Shown piece after piece: positions 8,044 through 16,743 of a stretch of 58,404 nucleotides of DNA. The stretch comes from an uncultured Acinetobacter sp. GTDB taxonomy: Bacteria > Pseudomonadota > Gammaproteobacteria > Pseudomonadales > Moraxellaceae. Numbering within the stretch: the first letter of the stretch is position 1; the number at the start of each line of letters is the position of its first letter. The notes beneath the pieces are model-generated. The model was not told the DNA's origin and did no database searches. It was given only the letters and a program-made list of their open reading frames with translations. The position numbers and the translations under genes are program-made. The stretch lies in contig NZ_CANQLZ010000011.1 of NCBI RefSeq assembly GCF_947624825.1, forward strand, positions 1 through 58,404, written 5' to 3'.

Positions 8044-8710
8044 AACGTAGCATTAAAATAAAACTGGGCAGCCAAATTGCTGTAAATACAGCATTGACCG
8101 CCATACCAAAAGCCGCGTAGCGTCCTGCAACAGGACCACGTTGCCATGCTTGCGCCGTGCCAATGGCATGTGCGGCTAGACCTAAAGCCAAACCTGTGGC
8201 ACGTTCATCGTTAATATGACGTAAAATAATCGACGAAAATGCAGCGCCAATGGTGCCTGATAAAATCACAATTAAAATCACAACACTCACAGGTGACTGT
8301 AAAAGTTCAGCAATATTAATGGCAATCGGGGTGGTGACTGCACGGGTGGCAAAGGCAAGTACAGTGGGTTCTGCCATATGTAAGGCATAAGCCAAACCCA
8401 TGGGTAAAGCCACTGCGCTGATACTGGCAAACACTAAAATCCCAAGCATGGCTTTGAGTGGTAAATCATCATAACGCATAGCAGCCAAGGGAATCGCAAG
8501 TGCCACCGTCACATAGCCCAACAAATGACTAAAAATGAGATTCATATCATGCTGATAACGCTCATAAGGAATACCAAACAGCAACAGCAAACCAATCACC
8601 AAAAACATACCAATAATTAATAAAGGCACTTGAGGTAGGCGCTTATTGATGGGTTTAGCGATTAAATAAGCAATTAAAGTGAGCATAAAACCGCTAAGAA
8701 TACTGAACAT
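8042..8710 (-). CDS. lrgB: LrgB-family inner-membrane protein
   Basis: This 222-residue protein has about six to seven membrane spans and the LrgB/YohK features VALPMGLAYAL, ATRAVTTPIAI and the conserved GLAAHAIGTAQAW segment near residues 175-190. The family works with LrgA/CidA-type holin-like partners; proposed roles are murein hydrolase control and, in some bacteria and plastids, glycolate or pyruvate transport. It starts nine bases after the lrgA-like gene with a GGAG ribosome site, so the two form the usual pair. Which role applies here cannot be told from sequence. Confidence 0.85.
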   Translation of the reverse strand: MFSILSGFMLTLIAYLIAKPINKRLPQVPLLIIGMFLVIGLLLLFGIPYERYQHDMNLIFSHLLGYVTVALAIPLAAMRYDDLPLKAMLGILVFASISAVALPMGLAYALHMAEPTVLAFATRAVTTPIAINIAELLQSPVSVVILIVILSGTIGAAFSSIILRHINDERATGLALGLAAHAIGTAQAWQRGPVAGRYAAFGMAVNAVFTAIWLPSFILMLR

Positions 8711-8719
8711 TTGATTCTC

Positions 8720-9091
8720 CTAAAGCCACTTTTTGGCCATTTTGGCATACACCCAAAGCGGCAATAAGGTACTTACCGTCATCACCAATAAAAACAACGG
8801 AATTTCAGCGCCCATATGCACCAAGGCAATTAAAGATCCTGCACACAAAGGTAAAAAGGCAAAACCACTTTCACGCATCATTTTGCCGTTAGTGTCAATT
8901 AAACGCTGTGGTAAGCCTTTGGTTTTACGCCAAATGACCAAAATAATCAGTAAGCTGAGTAATCCGGTTAAGTTGCCTAATTCAGGATGTCCCCATTGGC
9001 TACATAACCATACGGCGACCTCACGAAAGCTGACAATCAGGGCAATGGTGCCCATCCATGCGGGCCAGTCGATCTTTTTGAATCCTTGCAT
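8720..9091 (-). CDS. lrgA: LrgA/CidA-family holin-like membrane protein
   Basis: A 123-residue protein with about four hydrophobic segments. The centre resembles the family: GLLSLLIILVIW, a polar loop, then FAFLPLCAGSLIAL and LVMTVSTLLPLWVYA, a pattern typical of LrgA/CidA. The assignment is strengthened by its position directly before the lrgB-like gene. It lies 49 bases downstream of hflX with no terminator, so read-through from hflX is possible. Similarity is lower than for the LrgB partner. Confidence 0.7.
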   Translation of the reverse strand: MQGFKKIDWPAWMGTIALIVSFREVAVWLCSQWGHPELGNLTGLLSLLIILVIWRKTKGLPQRLIDTNGKMMRESGFAFLPLCAGSLIALVHMGAEIPLFLLVMTVSTLLPLWVYAKMAKKWL

Positions 9092-9140
9092 TGTCGCTGT
9101 TGCCTAAGTTTTATTCTATATGCATGATCTTTTAACCGAT

Positions 9141-10469
9141 TTAGGGCTTGATTTCAAACTCTTCTAGCGGTCTTTGGAATTGTTGTGCGCTTTGTCCTAA
9201 AATTTCGTCTAAGGGCAAATGCGCTTGTTTGATCAATTGCTCAAGTTTGGCGCCTGCCATGGCAACTTTAAGCTGTAAATTGCCTTCATCATCATATGCT
9301 TCACTGACAATCACATTGAGCGCATATAACTGATTACGCAATTTGCCATATGCCGGTTTTAGCACCAAATCAAACTGTTGCAGTTGTCCCATTAGGCATT
9401 CTTGAACCGCTTGTTGTAACAGGTTTAAACCTGCACCACTATGCGCTGAAACATACACACGCTCTGGCTCATGCGGTTTGGCATAGATGATCTTTGCATC
9501 TTCGCCACTTTGATCAATTTTGTTATAAACACGCAAAATTGGCGTATCTACCCCAATTTCTTTTAATACTTTTTCAACCGCTTCAATTTGCTCATGTAGA
9601 TCGTGACTGCTGGAATCAATCACATGCAAAATTAGATTGGCTTCTAAGGTCTCTTCTAAGGTGGCTTTAAACGATTCAACTAAAGAGTGGGCTAAGTTAC
9701 GCACAAAACCTACGGTGTCGGCCAAAACTAAAGTGCCAATGCCATCCCAATCAAGACGACGTAAAGTTGGATCAAGTGTTGCAAACAATTGGTCGGCAGC
9801 ATAGACATGGCTATGGGCCAAGCGGTTAAATAAGGTCGATTTACCCGCATTGGTATAACCCACCAAAGATACAGTTGGAATAGCGGCTTTTTGGCGAGCA
9901 GCACGCCCTTGAATACGCGTTTGACGGACTTTATCTAGCTTGGCTTTGAGTTGGGTCATACGCACTTTAAGTAAACGACGGTCGGTTTCAAGTTGCGTTT
10001 CGCCCGGACCACGTAAGCCAATACCACCTTTTTGACCATCTAAACCTAAGCGACCACCTACTAAACGTGAGGATAAATGGGCAAGCTGCGCCAATTCAAC
10101 TTGTAACTTGCCTTCAAAGGTACGCGCACGTTGCGCAAAAATATCTAAAATAAGTTCGGTGCGATCCACCACACGGCATTGCACCACGCGCTCTAAGTTA
10201 CGCGCTTGAGCGGGGGTTAAGGCATGATCAAAAATCACCAACTCTGCTTCTAATTCTTGGACCAGTTCGGCAATTTCTTCAGCTTTACCTGAGCCAACAA
10301 ACAATTTGGCATCTGGGCGTAAACGTTGTACCTCAACATGAGCCACCACATCGGCGCCTGCAGATTTAGCCAATAAGGCAAACTCATCATGGTCAAGATC
10401 ATCTAACATTTGAACAGCAACGCTGACTAAAATAATACGTTCACTTTGTGCAGCTGCAAACTCTTCCAC
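9141..10469 (-). CDS. hflX: Ribosome-splitting GTPase HflX
   Basis: HflX binds the 50S subunit and splits stalled or heat-damaged ribosomes. The 442-residue protein has the family N-terminal domain (about 10-130), the glycine-rich GGRLGLDGQKGGIGLRGPGE linker, and a GTPase domain with GYTNAGKST (G1), DTVGF (G3) and NKID (G4). The apparent start is a GTG with a weak GAAGAA ribosome site. It is not beside hfq, unlike in E. coli. The lrgA-lrgB-like pair lies downstream on the same strand. Confidence 0.95.
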   Translation of the reverse strand: MEEFAAAQSERIILVSVAVQMLDDLDHDEFALLAKSAGADVVAHVEVQRLRPDAKLFVGSGKAEEIAELVQELEAELVIFDHALTPAQARNLERVVQCRVVDRTELILDIFAQRARTFEGKLQVELAQLAHLSSRLVGGRLGLDGQKGGIGLRGPGETQLETDRRLLKVRMTQLKAKLDKVRQTRIQGRAARQKAAIPTVSLVGYTNAGKSTLFNRLAHSHVYAADQLFATLDPTLRRLDWDGIGTLVLADTVGFVRNLAHSLVESFKATLEETLEANLILHVIDSSSHDLHEQIEAVEKVLKEIGVDTPILRVYNKIDQSGEDAKIIYAKPHEPERVYVSAHSGAGLNLLQQAVQECLMGQLQQFDLVLKPAYGKLRNQLYALNVIVSEAYDDEGNLQLKVAMAGAKLEQLIKQAHLPLDEILGQSAQQFQRPLEEFEIKP

Positions 10470-10529
10470 TCAATTCTTCTTTAAAGCATTAAAAGTTTAT
10501 TTTAGGGGAAAGTGTCAAAGAAGAACAAT

Positions 10530-10637
10530 CTATTCAGGGAGCAAAACCAGTTTTATGAGTTTGGCAAATAGTAAAATTGCACCCATGTACAAAATGGAGA
10601 CGCCAAATAACATTTTAACTAAGGTACGGCGCTTCAT
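10530..10637 (-). CDS. Tiny single-span membrane ORF (35 residues)
   Basis: A 35-codon frame on the minus strand begins MKRRTLVKMLFGVSILYMG and continues as a hydrophobic helix ending KLVLLPE. A basic N-terminus followed by one membrane span is the normal layout of small inner-membrane proteins. No strong ribosome site is visible. It lies in the gap between hflX and the acyltransferase gene, upstream of hflX on the same strand. It resembles, in layout only, the small ORFs at 14291-14380 and 45211-45324. Confidence 0.5.
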   Translation of the reverse strand: MKRRTLVKMLFGVSILYMGAILLFAKLIKLVLLPE

Positions 10638-10820
10638 AATAGAGATTCGACTCAATAGGCAGATGTTATATCCATCGTTTTTTTAATCTAATTAAACGAT
10701 AAAAATTCAGTTTAGATATTTTTTAACCAAGATGAAAATGGGTTTTTTTAATCCTGATCTTCGGTTTTTATGATTGATGGGTATAGAATGCCAAATCAGC
10801 TGAACCAAAGTAGATGTTGT

Positions 10821-11618
10821 ATGAAGACCAATCTTGTTGTACTCAAATCAAAAACCAAGCTTGAAAAACTATTTTTATATACAAAAAAAGTCAGCAGTGC
10901 TGTATTGGGTGTCAGTGAAGGTTTTTATTTGGTTTATCGACATGGTCTGTATAAGCAACCTAATAATCCACAAAATACCCGTTATGTGCAGCATTTTTGC
11001 CGTCAGTTATGCAAAGTTTTTAATATTGAAGTGCGTGTGCATGGTGAGATTCCACGTACACCTGCGCTTTGGGTCAGTAATCATGTGTCTTGGCTAGATA
11101 TTGCGGTATTGGGTTCGGCTGCCCGAGTATTTTTTTTGGCAAAAGCTGAAATTGAACAATGGCCTTTATTGGGGAAACTCGCCAAAGGCGGTGGTACGTT
11201 GTTTATTAAACGTGGCTCGGGTGACTCATTGCGCATTCGTGAGCAAATCACCAATTTTTTAAAACAAGATATTCCGGTGTTATTTTTCCCTGAAGCCACC
11301 ACGACAGATGGCACAAGTATTAAAAAAATACATGGGCGTTTATTGGGTGCTGCGATTGAAGCGCAAAAACCAGTGCAAATTTGCTTAATTTGTTATGTAA
11401 ATCAGCAAGGTGAGTTAGATTTAGTCTCACCTTATGTAGGCGATTTGAGCTTTGCTGAGCATGTCAAACGTGTGCTTGAAATGCCCAAAGTCACCGCGCA
11501 TTTAATGGCACTGCCAAGTATTGAAGTCACAGGGCATAGTGTTGAGAGCTTGACTCGCTTAGTCAGCGACACTATGCAGCAGGGCTTAAACGACTTGCAA
11601 CGCCGTGTGTTACATTAA
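10821..11618 (+). CDS. Lysophospholipid / 1-acylglycerol-3-phosphate acyltransferase (PlsC family)
   Basis: The protein transfers a fatty acyl chain to a lysophospholipid. It carries the family signatures NHVSWLD (the HX4D catalytic motif), FIKRGSG and FPEATTTDG in the right order, all on the cytoplasmic face. Length from the ATG at 10821 is 265 residues; ATGs at 10788 and 10770 are also possible and none has a strong ribosome site. Its last nine bases overlap the convergent phospholipase-D-like gene. It is not necessarily the essential plsC; such genomes usually encode several members. Confidence 0.87.
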   Translation: MKTNLVVLKSKTKLEKLFLYTKKVSSAVLGVSEGFYLVYRHGLYKQPNNPQNTRYVQHFCRQLCKVFNIEVRVHGEIPRTPALWVSNHVSWLDIAVLGSAARVFFLAKAEIEQWPLLGKLAKGGGTLFIKRGSGDSLRIREQITNFLKQDIPVLFFPEATTTDGTSIKKIHGRLLGAAIEAQKPVQICLICYVNQQGELDLVSPYVGDLSFAEHVKRVLEMPKVTAHLMALPSIEVTGHSVESLTRLVSDTMQQGLNDLQRRVLH

Positions 11619-13220
11619 ATCTTCAATGGGTAGCCAAGAAATCGCTTTTAAGCCAACCTTTTGCCACCAACTAATTTTAGGCTCTTTTTCCAAGGTCTGA
11701 ACGCTGCCATCTTGGCGCTTTAGTTTCCAATGAATATGTTCATTGGCGTTCAGTACCAGTTTATAAGCATATTTAGACAGATTTTGATCCATGGTCTGAT
11801 GCACAGCACGTGCTAAATCTGGGCTGTTGAGTATCACGCCAATTTCGGTATTATATTTCACAGAACGTGGATCAAAGTTAAAAGAACCCACAAACACTTG
11901 CTTTTCATCAATTGCCATCATTTTGGCATGTAAACTTGAGCGACTTAAACCTTTAAGACTGACCTTGGCTTTTTGGGAAATTTCATCGGTATTGGCATTG
12001 AGGTTTTTAAACTCAGGTGCTGATAAAAACTCATACAATTCCACCTTGTTTTTAAGCAATTCTTCACGATATTTGGCATAAAAGGCATGTACCAGTGCCA
12101 CATCATTGGCTTTATACGAATTGGTCAGCACCCGTACTTTGACATCATTTTGTGCTAAATCACTCAGCAGTTGGGTACCTTCTGATTTAGGTACAAAATA
12201 AGCAGAAATAATGTCGACTTGTGTTTGAGGTTGTTCAAGTTGCTCAGCCAATTGAGCGTATAAATATTCGTGATCTTCGGCTAAATCTTTGACCTTATTG
12301 GGTGGGTCTTTGACCACGCTTGCCTCTACCCAATTCAGCTGAATATCATTTTCAAGCCACTGTTCAAAGGCACGACCACGTGCAGCCAAGTCTAAATAGT
12401 TTTGTACCGTAGCAAGTTGAAAGTGTTCTGCAACTTGTTGCTTTAAATTATGAAAATCTAAATCGTATTTGTTGCTGTCTACTAAGTTAAACACAGGATA
12501 TGCATATTCATCGTTCCAATATTCATCAAAAGAATGCACAATTTGGTCTGATGCAGCACCGGCTAAAATGACATCGACATCAGAGAATTGGTAATTGTCG
12601 CTGACGTTGTAATATTGGTTGCTCATATTGCGTCCACCAATTAAAGACAATTGGTTATCTACAATAAAGCTTTTGTTATGCATGCGACGATTAATGCGTT
12701 TCAAATCTAAGACAATGTCTAAGGTACGCATGTAGCGAAAACGATAAGGATTAAATAATCGCACATCAATATTAGCATGCTGATCAAGGGCTAAATAAAT
12801 GCCTTGCATTTTTTTGGAGTTATTGTCGTCAATGAGTAAGCGGACTTTGACACCACGGTCGGCTGCGCGAATAATACCATCTAAGGCAAGCGCGCCGACT
12901 TTGTCGTTATCCCAAATATAATATTGTAAATCTAAGGTTTTTTCTGCAGTATCAATTAAGTGTAGACGTGCGGCCAAAGCTTCTAAAGGGTCAGCCAACA
13001 AATGATAACCGGTAAGTTGCGGATACTTTTCACGTAAAGGCAACACAATCTTGGCCAAATGGGTTTGATCGGTGGGCGTGTTAAAAGCGTACTCAATAGG
13101 TTGCGGGGTATTTTTTGGCAACGTTGAACATGCACTAAGCCCAAGCATTGCACCACAAAGCACAAGACTTGCCACCTTAGGTGAGCTCACTGTAAAACGA
13201 GTAAAACCTGACATACACAC
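11610..13220 (-). CDS. Phospholipase D / cardiolipin synthase-like lipoprotein
   Basis: This 536-residue protein begins with a lipoprotein signal whose lipobox LSAC falls near residue 30. Two HKD catalytic motifs are present: HNKSFIVD with GGRNMSNQY downstream (about 190) and HAKMMAID with GSFNFDPRS (about 430). These mark the PLD superfamily, whose members hydrolyse or exchange phosphodiester head groups, cardiolipin synthases included. The lipid anchor makes it periplasmic or outer-membrane. Its convergent overlap with the acyltransferase and the divergent metallophosphoesterase suggest a lipid-remodelling neighbourhood, which is inference. Substrate is not decidable. Confidence 0.88.
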   Translation of the reverse strand: MCMSGFTRFTVSSPKVASLVLCGAMLGLSACSTLPKNTPQPIEYAFNTPTDQTHLAKIVLPLREKYPQLTGYHLLADPLEALAARLHLIDTAEKTLDLQYYIWDNDKVGALALDGIIRAADRGVKVRLLIDDNNSKKMQGIYLALDQHANIDVRLFNPYRFRYMRTLDIVLDLKRINRRMHNKSFIVDNQLSLIGGRNMSNQYYNVSDNYQFSDVDVILAGAASDQIVHSFDEYWNDEYAYPVFNLVDSNKYDLDFHNLKQQVAEHFQLATVQNYLDLAARGRAFEQWLENDIQLNWVEASVVKDPPNKVKDLAEDHEYLYAQLAEQLEQPQTQVDIISAYFVPKSEGTQLLSDLAQNDVKVRVLTNSYKANDVALVHAFYAKYREELLKNKVELYEFLSAPEFKNLNANTDEISQKAKVSLKGLSRSSLHAKMMAIDEKQVFVGSFNFDPRSVKYNTEIGVILNSPDLARAVHQTMDQNLSKYAYKLVLNANEHIHWKLKRQDGSVQTLEKEPKISWWQKVGLKAISWLPIEDLM

Positions 13221-13295
13221 ATCAAAGCAAAAAAATAGCGTTTGAGTATAATGTCGAGCTATGAAAAGATAAATAAAATTTGTGGTGATCTAAAT

Positions 13296-14294
13296 ATGAA
13301 TGTGTTGAATGTGTTTTATGGCGTTTTTGCTGTGTTGGCCGTGTGGGGAGTTGCCCAAGCATGGCTGAGCCAAACGCGTACCGAAACCATTCATCCTATT
13401 AAAGCGTTTATTCACTTATTGGCCTTTTATCTGTCTTATTTATTGTGGCCGTTGTGGCTATTTAGCCTTTATGCTGGTTTTAGCGGTATTTTTTCTCAGC
13501 ATCAAGCCATCTTCGTGTTTTTGCTCTCAAGCCTGTTAATTTATGCACGCTTTATTGAACCGCATATGGTGTTGGTTAAAACCTTGCATTATCAGTTTAA
13601 TCCCAAGCAGCCTTTTAAGCGCCCAGTACGTATTGCCTTGATTGCCGATTTGCACATTGGTTTATTTTCAGGTCATGAGCGACAACTGAAAATTATTGTT
13701 GATAAAATTAATCAGCAACAACCTGATTTTGTGGTGGTGGCAGGCGATTGGACGTACGAGCCTGAACATAAATTAGCAGATGAGCTGAAAATTTTACAAA
13801 ACATTCAAGTGCCCATTTACTCGGTTACAGGCAATCACGACGAGCAATATCCCGGACCACCCATTCAAGATTTACTCAGTCATGCACTAAGTGTAAATAA
13901 CGTACTTGATATTGAAGGTCAGATTGTTGAATTTGAAGAATTTAATTTAGTTGGGGTAGGCGATTTGTGGGCAGGTAAAGCCGATATGCGTAATTTGCCT
14001 GAATTGCCACAAGATAAGCCTTTTATTTTGTTGTCGCATAATCCAGATACGGTAGAAATGGTGCCCGAGCTGGCAACACGTCCTTTAATGCTCTCAGGGC
14101 ATACGCATGGTGGACAAGTGCAATTGCCCTGGATTACAGATTACGTCATGAAAAAAGTATCTATCTTAGGGCACAAACGCGGTTTGTATCAGCATACGCA
14201 TGCAGATGTATTTGTGACAGTTGGCACCGGAATGGTCGGGGTACCCTTTCGTTTTGGTGTGCCACCGACCATTGATATCATTGAAATTAGCTAA
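13296..14294 (+). CDS. Membrane-anchored calcineurin-like metallophosphoesterase
   Basis: From the ATG at 13296 (ribosome site GGTGAT) the protein is 332 residues. Three to four hydrophobic segments occupy about residues 5-100. The catalytic domain follows with ADLHIG, GDWTYE, GNHDEQ and GHTHGGQVQ, the full di-metal ligand set. The layout matches the YaeI/YkuE type, some of which act on UDP-diacylglucosamine or other phosphodiesters. An in-frame ATG at 13242 would add a polar, poorly supported extension. It is divergent from the phospholipase-D-like gene. Confidence 0.87.
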   Translation: MNVLNVFYGVFAVLAVWGVAQAWLSQTRTETIHPIKAFIHLLAFYLSYLLWPLWLFSLYAGFSGIFSQHQAIFVFLLSSLLIYARFIEPHMVLVKTLHYQFNPKQPFKRPVRIALIADLHIGLFSGHERQLKIIVDKINQQQPDFVVVAGDWTYEPEHKLADELKILQNIQVPIYSVTGNHDEQYPGPPIQDLLSHALSVNNVLDIEGQIVEFEEFNLVGVGDLWAGKADMRNLPELPQDKPFILLSHNPDTVEMVPELATRPLMLSGHTHGGQVQLPWITDYVMKKVSILGHKRGLYQHTHADVFVTVGTGMVGVPFRFGVPPTIDIIEIS

Positions 14295-14380
14295 CCAAAA
14301 ATAAATCCTAAAATGATGACTAAGATCAAAATGGCAATGCCAATGTAAACACGGTTGGGCTTCTTTTTAATATGTGTCAT
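14291..14380 (-). CDS. Tiny single-span membrane ORF (29 residues)
   Basis: A GAGG ribosome site nine bases before the ATG opens a 29-codon frame: MTHIKKKPNRVYIG followed by an Ile/Leu/Val-rich span ending GFIFG. It has a basic N-terminus and a single helix, and only its stop touches the convergent metallophosphoesterase stop. With a good ribosome site and a clean hydrophobic span it is a plausible small inner-membrane protein. No function can be assigned. Confidence 0.58.
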   Translation of the reverse strand: MTHIKKKPNRVYIGIAILILVIILGFIFG

Positions 14381-14552
14381 CGCGGGTACCTCAAATGGGT
14401 TTAAGTTATTTTTAATCAGATTTTTGCAAGCTAAAAGCGCTTGAAACATCCTTTTGTATTGTTGGTGAAAATAGAGTCTTTGTTGTATTTTTATTATATA
14501 ACAGATTTTAAGGTGTGATCGTTTTACTACGATCTGTTATGTATCAGGGCAT

Positions 14553-14582
14553 AAAAAAGCCAGCATTGTTGCTGGCTTTTTT
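14553..14582. terminator. Intrinsic terminator at the end of the MFS gene
   Basis: An A run, AGCCAGCA, a short loop, TGCTGGCT and a T run lie just beyond the minus-strand MFS stop. Both strands have the needed runs. Confidence 0.88.
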
Positions 14583-14587
14583 GCATC

Positions 14588-15895
14588 TTATACTTGGTTG
14601 TTAACATCATCGTGTTTGGTTTCACGAATCATTAAAAATGCCAATAAAGATAAAATGGAAGCTGCTGTGAGATAATAACCTACGGCTTGTAAACCGTACT
14701 CGGTTGCAAGCTTGGTTGCAATTAATGGCGCAAAAGATGCACCAAAAATACCCGCCATGTTAAAGGTAAGAGCCGAACCTGTATAACGCACTGAAGTTGG
14801 GAAGATTTCTGATAAAACTGTACCAATTGGACCATAGGTTAAACCCATAATCGCCAAGCCTGTACATAAGAACAAGAACACAATGAAAGTGCTGCCTGAT
14901 TCAAGCATGTCGGCAAAGAAAATACCAAAAATCGCTGACACAATACACACGCCAACTGAAGTCGCTTTACGACCAAATTTTTCCGCTAAAATCGCCGATA
15001 GCGGAATAAATGCTGCAAAACACAAGGTTGCTACAAGCTGTAGTTGTAAGAACTCTTCACGTGAATAACCGAGTTCCTTGGTTCCCCATTGCAAGGCAAA
15101 GACTGTGGTTAAATAGAACACCACGAAAGTACAAATTGCCGCGATGGTGCCTAAAACTAACATTGGGGTATGCTTTTTAAAGACCTCAACAAAGGGTACA
15201 TTCACTTCTTTTTGTTTGTTGAGTACTTTTTGGAAAGCAGGTGTTTCATGTAATTTTAAACGAATCCATAAACCTACAATCACCAATAAGGCACTTGAGA
15301 TAAACGGAATACGCCAGCCCCAGCTCATAAAGGCTTCTTCAGTCATAAAAGCGCCTAAGGTTAAGAAGGAACCCGTGGCTAAAATAAAACCAATTGGAGC
15401 GCCAAGCTGTGGGAACATGCCGTACCAAGCACGTTTGCCCTCTGGTGCATTTTCGGTGGCCAATAACACAGCACCTGACCATTCACCACCTAAACCTAAA
15501 CCTTGACCTAAACGGCAAAGGGCAAGTAATAAGGGCGCAGCAATACCAATTTGTGCATAGGTTGGTAATAAACCAATACACACAGTCGAAATACCCATGG
15601 TCAGCAAGGCTGCGACCAAAGTGGCTTTTCGTCCTATTCGGTCACCTAAATGACCAAATAAGGCCGCACCAATTGGGCGGGCAATAAAGGCAATTGCAAA
15701 GGTTGCCAATGACTGAATGGTCGCGGTCATTGGGTCTGTACTTGCTGGAAAAAACAAATATGGAAAAATAATCACTGCCGCAGTGGCATAAATATAAAAA
15801 TCGAAAAACTCGATCGTTGTACCCACCAAACTTGCGGTTAATACACGAAATTTTGAATTAGGAGCGATTTCTTGTTGAGTCGTTGATGACGCCAT
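14588..15895 (-). CDS. MFS transporter, metabolite:H+ symporter (MHS) family
   Basis: This 435-residue protein has twelve predicted membrane spans. The start VLTASLVGTTIEFFDFYIY is characteristic of the MHS family (ProP, KgtP, ShiA, YhjE), and the loop 2-3 signature GHLGDRIGRK is intact, as is RLGQGLGLGGEWSGA in span 5. Family members import organic acids, betaines or shikimate with protons. The substrate cannot be deduced. The upstream region is unusual: a tandem 20-base repeat and a long folded element lie between it and trhA. Confidence 0.88.
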   Translation of the reverse strand: MASSTTQQEIAPNSKFRVLTASLVGTTIEFFDFYIYATAAVIIFPYLFFPASTDPMTATIQSLATFAIAFIARPIGAALFGHLGDRIGRKATLVAALLTMGISTVCIGLLPTYAQIGIAAPLLLALCRLGQGLGLGGEWSGAVLLATENAPEGKRAWYGMFPQLGAPIGFILATGSFLTLGAFMTEEAFMSWGWRIPFISSALLVIVGLWIRLKLHETPAFQKVLNKQKEVNVPFVEVFKKHTPMLVLGTIAAICTFVVFYLTTVFALQWGTKELGYSREEFLQLQLVATLCFAAFIPLSAILAEKFGRKATSVGVCIVSAIFGIFFADMLESGSTFIVFLFLCTGLAIMGLTYGPIGTVLSEIFPTSVRYTGSALTFNMAGIFGASFAPLIATKLATEYGLQAVGYYLTAASILSLLAFLMIRETKHDDVNNQV

Positions 15896-15940
15896 GGGGG
15901 ACCTTACACTTACTAAAAATAAATTAACTTAGTTTTAAAA

Positions 15941-15980
15941 GCGTAATCTTTTTAAAAAAGGCGTAATTTTTTAAAAAAAC
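15941..15980. repeat. Imperfect tandem 20-base repeat upstream of the MFS gene
   Basis: Two adjacent 20-base units each start GCGTAAT and continue with a T run and an A run; they match at 17 of 20 positions. They lie about 45-85 bases upstream of the MFS start codon, where operator sites are usual. Origin by slippage is equally possible. Confidence 0.6.
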
Positions 15981-15987
15981 AACGGGG

Positions 15988-16038
15988 ACCACTTCTAATC
16001 GTCTCGCTTAGGGTGCCTAAAATGACCGATGAAGTGGT
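15988..16038. promoter_or_regulatory. Long nested hairpin between trhA and the MFS gene
   Basis: Outer arms ACCACTTC and GAAGTGGT, then ATCG with CGAT, and a closing inner stem TTAGG / CCTAA around a three-base loop, fold the whole 51-base stretch. It starts right at the trhA stop. On the minus strand a T run follows about nine bases after the stem. It could be an unusual terminator for trhA or a leader structure of the MFS gene; the spacing to the T run is too long for a classical terminator. Confidence 0.5.
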
Positions 16039-16679
16039 TAAATCACGTACAGATAGATGGCAAGGAATTGTAATCCTGCCCCTAACAATACAAAAACATG
16101 CCAGATCGCATGGGTGTATCTTACCCGTTTTAAGGCATAAAACAATGCGCCTACAGTATAAGCTACACCTCCACCAATTAATAAAGTCAGGCATTCTGAT
16201 GACAAATAACGTTGCATGTCATCCATCACTAACACGGCCAACCAACCCATCATTAAATAAGCAAATAACGATATCTTTTGAAAGCGATGAATAAAAATAA
16301 GCTTAAACGCTGTACCAATAAAGGCAATGACCCATAACGCCACAAGCAGCATTTTGGCTTTAGGGGTAGGTAAAGCAATGGCTAAAAAAGGGGTGTAAGT
16401 ACCTGCAATTAAATAATAAATAGCGGTGTGGTCAAGCTTTTTATACCAAAAACGGCGCTCTTGAGTTTTGGCTAAATGATATAAGGTCGAAGCTGAAAAT
16501 AATAAAACCATGCTCAAGCCATATACCAATAAAGCGCACCATGCAGCAATCGGTAAATACGCGCCTTTTATTAACATCAAAATACATGCAAGCAAGGCTA
16601 AAGCTGCACCTACGCCATGGGTCCAAACATTTAAATGTTCTTCTTTTGGGTCATAATTTTTAGTGAGATCGGCGTGCAT
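16038..16679 (-). CDS. trhA: TrhA / hemolysin III family membrane protein
   Basis: From the ATG at 16679, with a GAGG ribosome site, the protein is 213 residues with seven membrane spans. It carries the PAQR/hemolysin III signature: EHLNVWTHGVGA near the start, STLYHL, DHTAIYYLIAGTYTPF in the middle and HAIWHVFVLLGA near the end, whose histidines and aspartate form the family metal site. E. coli YqfA (TrhA) takes part in membrane-energy homeostasis; the hemolysin name is historical. An upstream in-frame codon at 16721 is rejected for lack of conservation. Confidence 0.9.
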   Translation of the reverse strand: MHADLTKNYDPKEEHLNVWTHGVGAALALLACILMLIKGAYLPIAAWCALLVYGLSMVLLFSASTLYHLAKTQERRFWYKKLDHTAIYYLIAGTYTPFLAIALPTPKAKMLLVALWVIAFIGTAFKLIFIHRFQKISLFAYLMMGWLAVLVMDDMQRYLSSECLTLLIGGGVAYTVGALFYALKRVRYTHAIWHVFVLLGAGLQFLAIYLYVI

Positions 16680-16743
16680 GGCAGCCTCGATGAATAAAAG
16701 TACAATTGTATAATAATTCAATTTTGCTTTTCGCGTAAGACAA

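Noticed and set aside
15388..15430. Possible frameshift in the MFS gene because several frames are open
   Set aside because: The minus-strand frame runs uninterrupted with all family motifs in order.
15144..15687. Two open plus-strand frames within the MFS gene
   Set aside because: Both are antisense to a clear twelve-span transporter.
16038..16721. Naming the TrhA-family gene a hemolysin or virulence factor
   Set aside because: The family name is historical; the sequence shows a PAQR-type membrane protein and no toxin feature.
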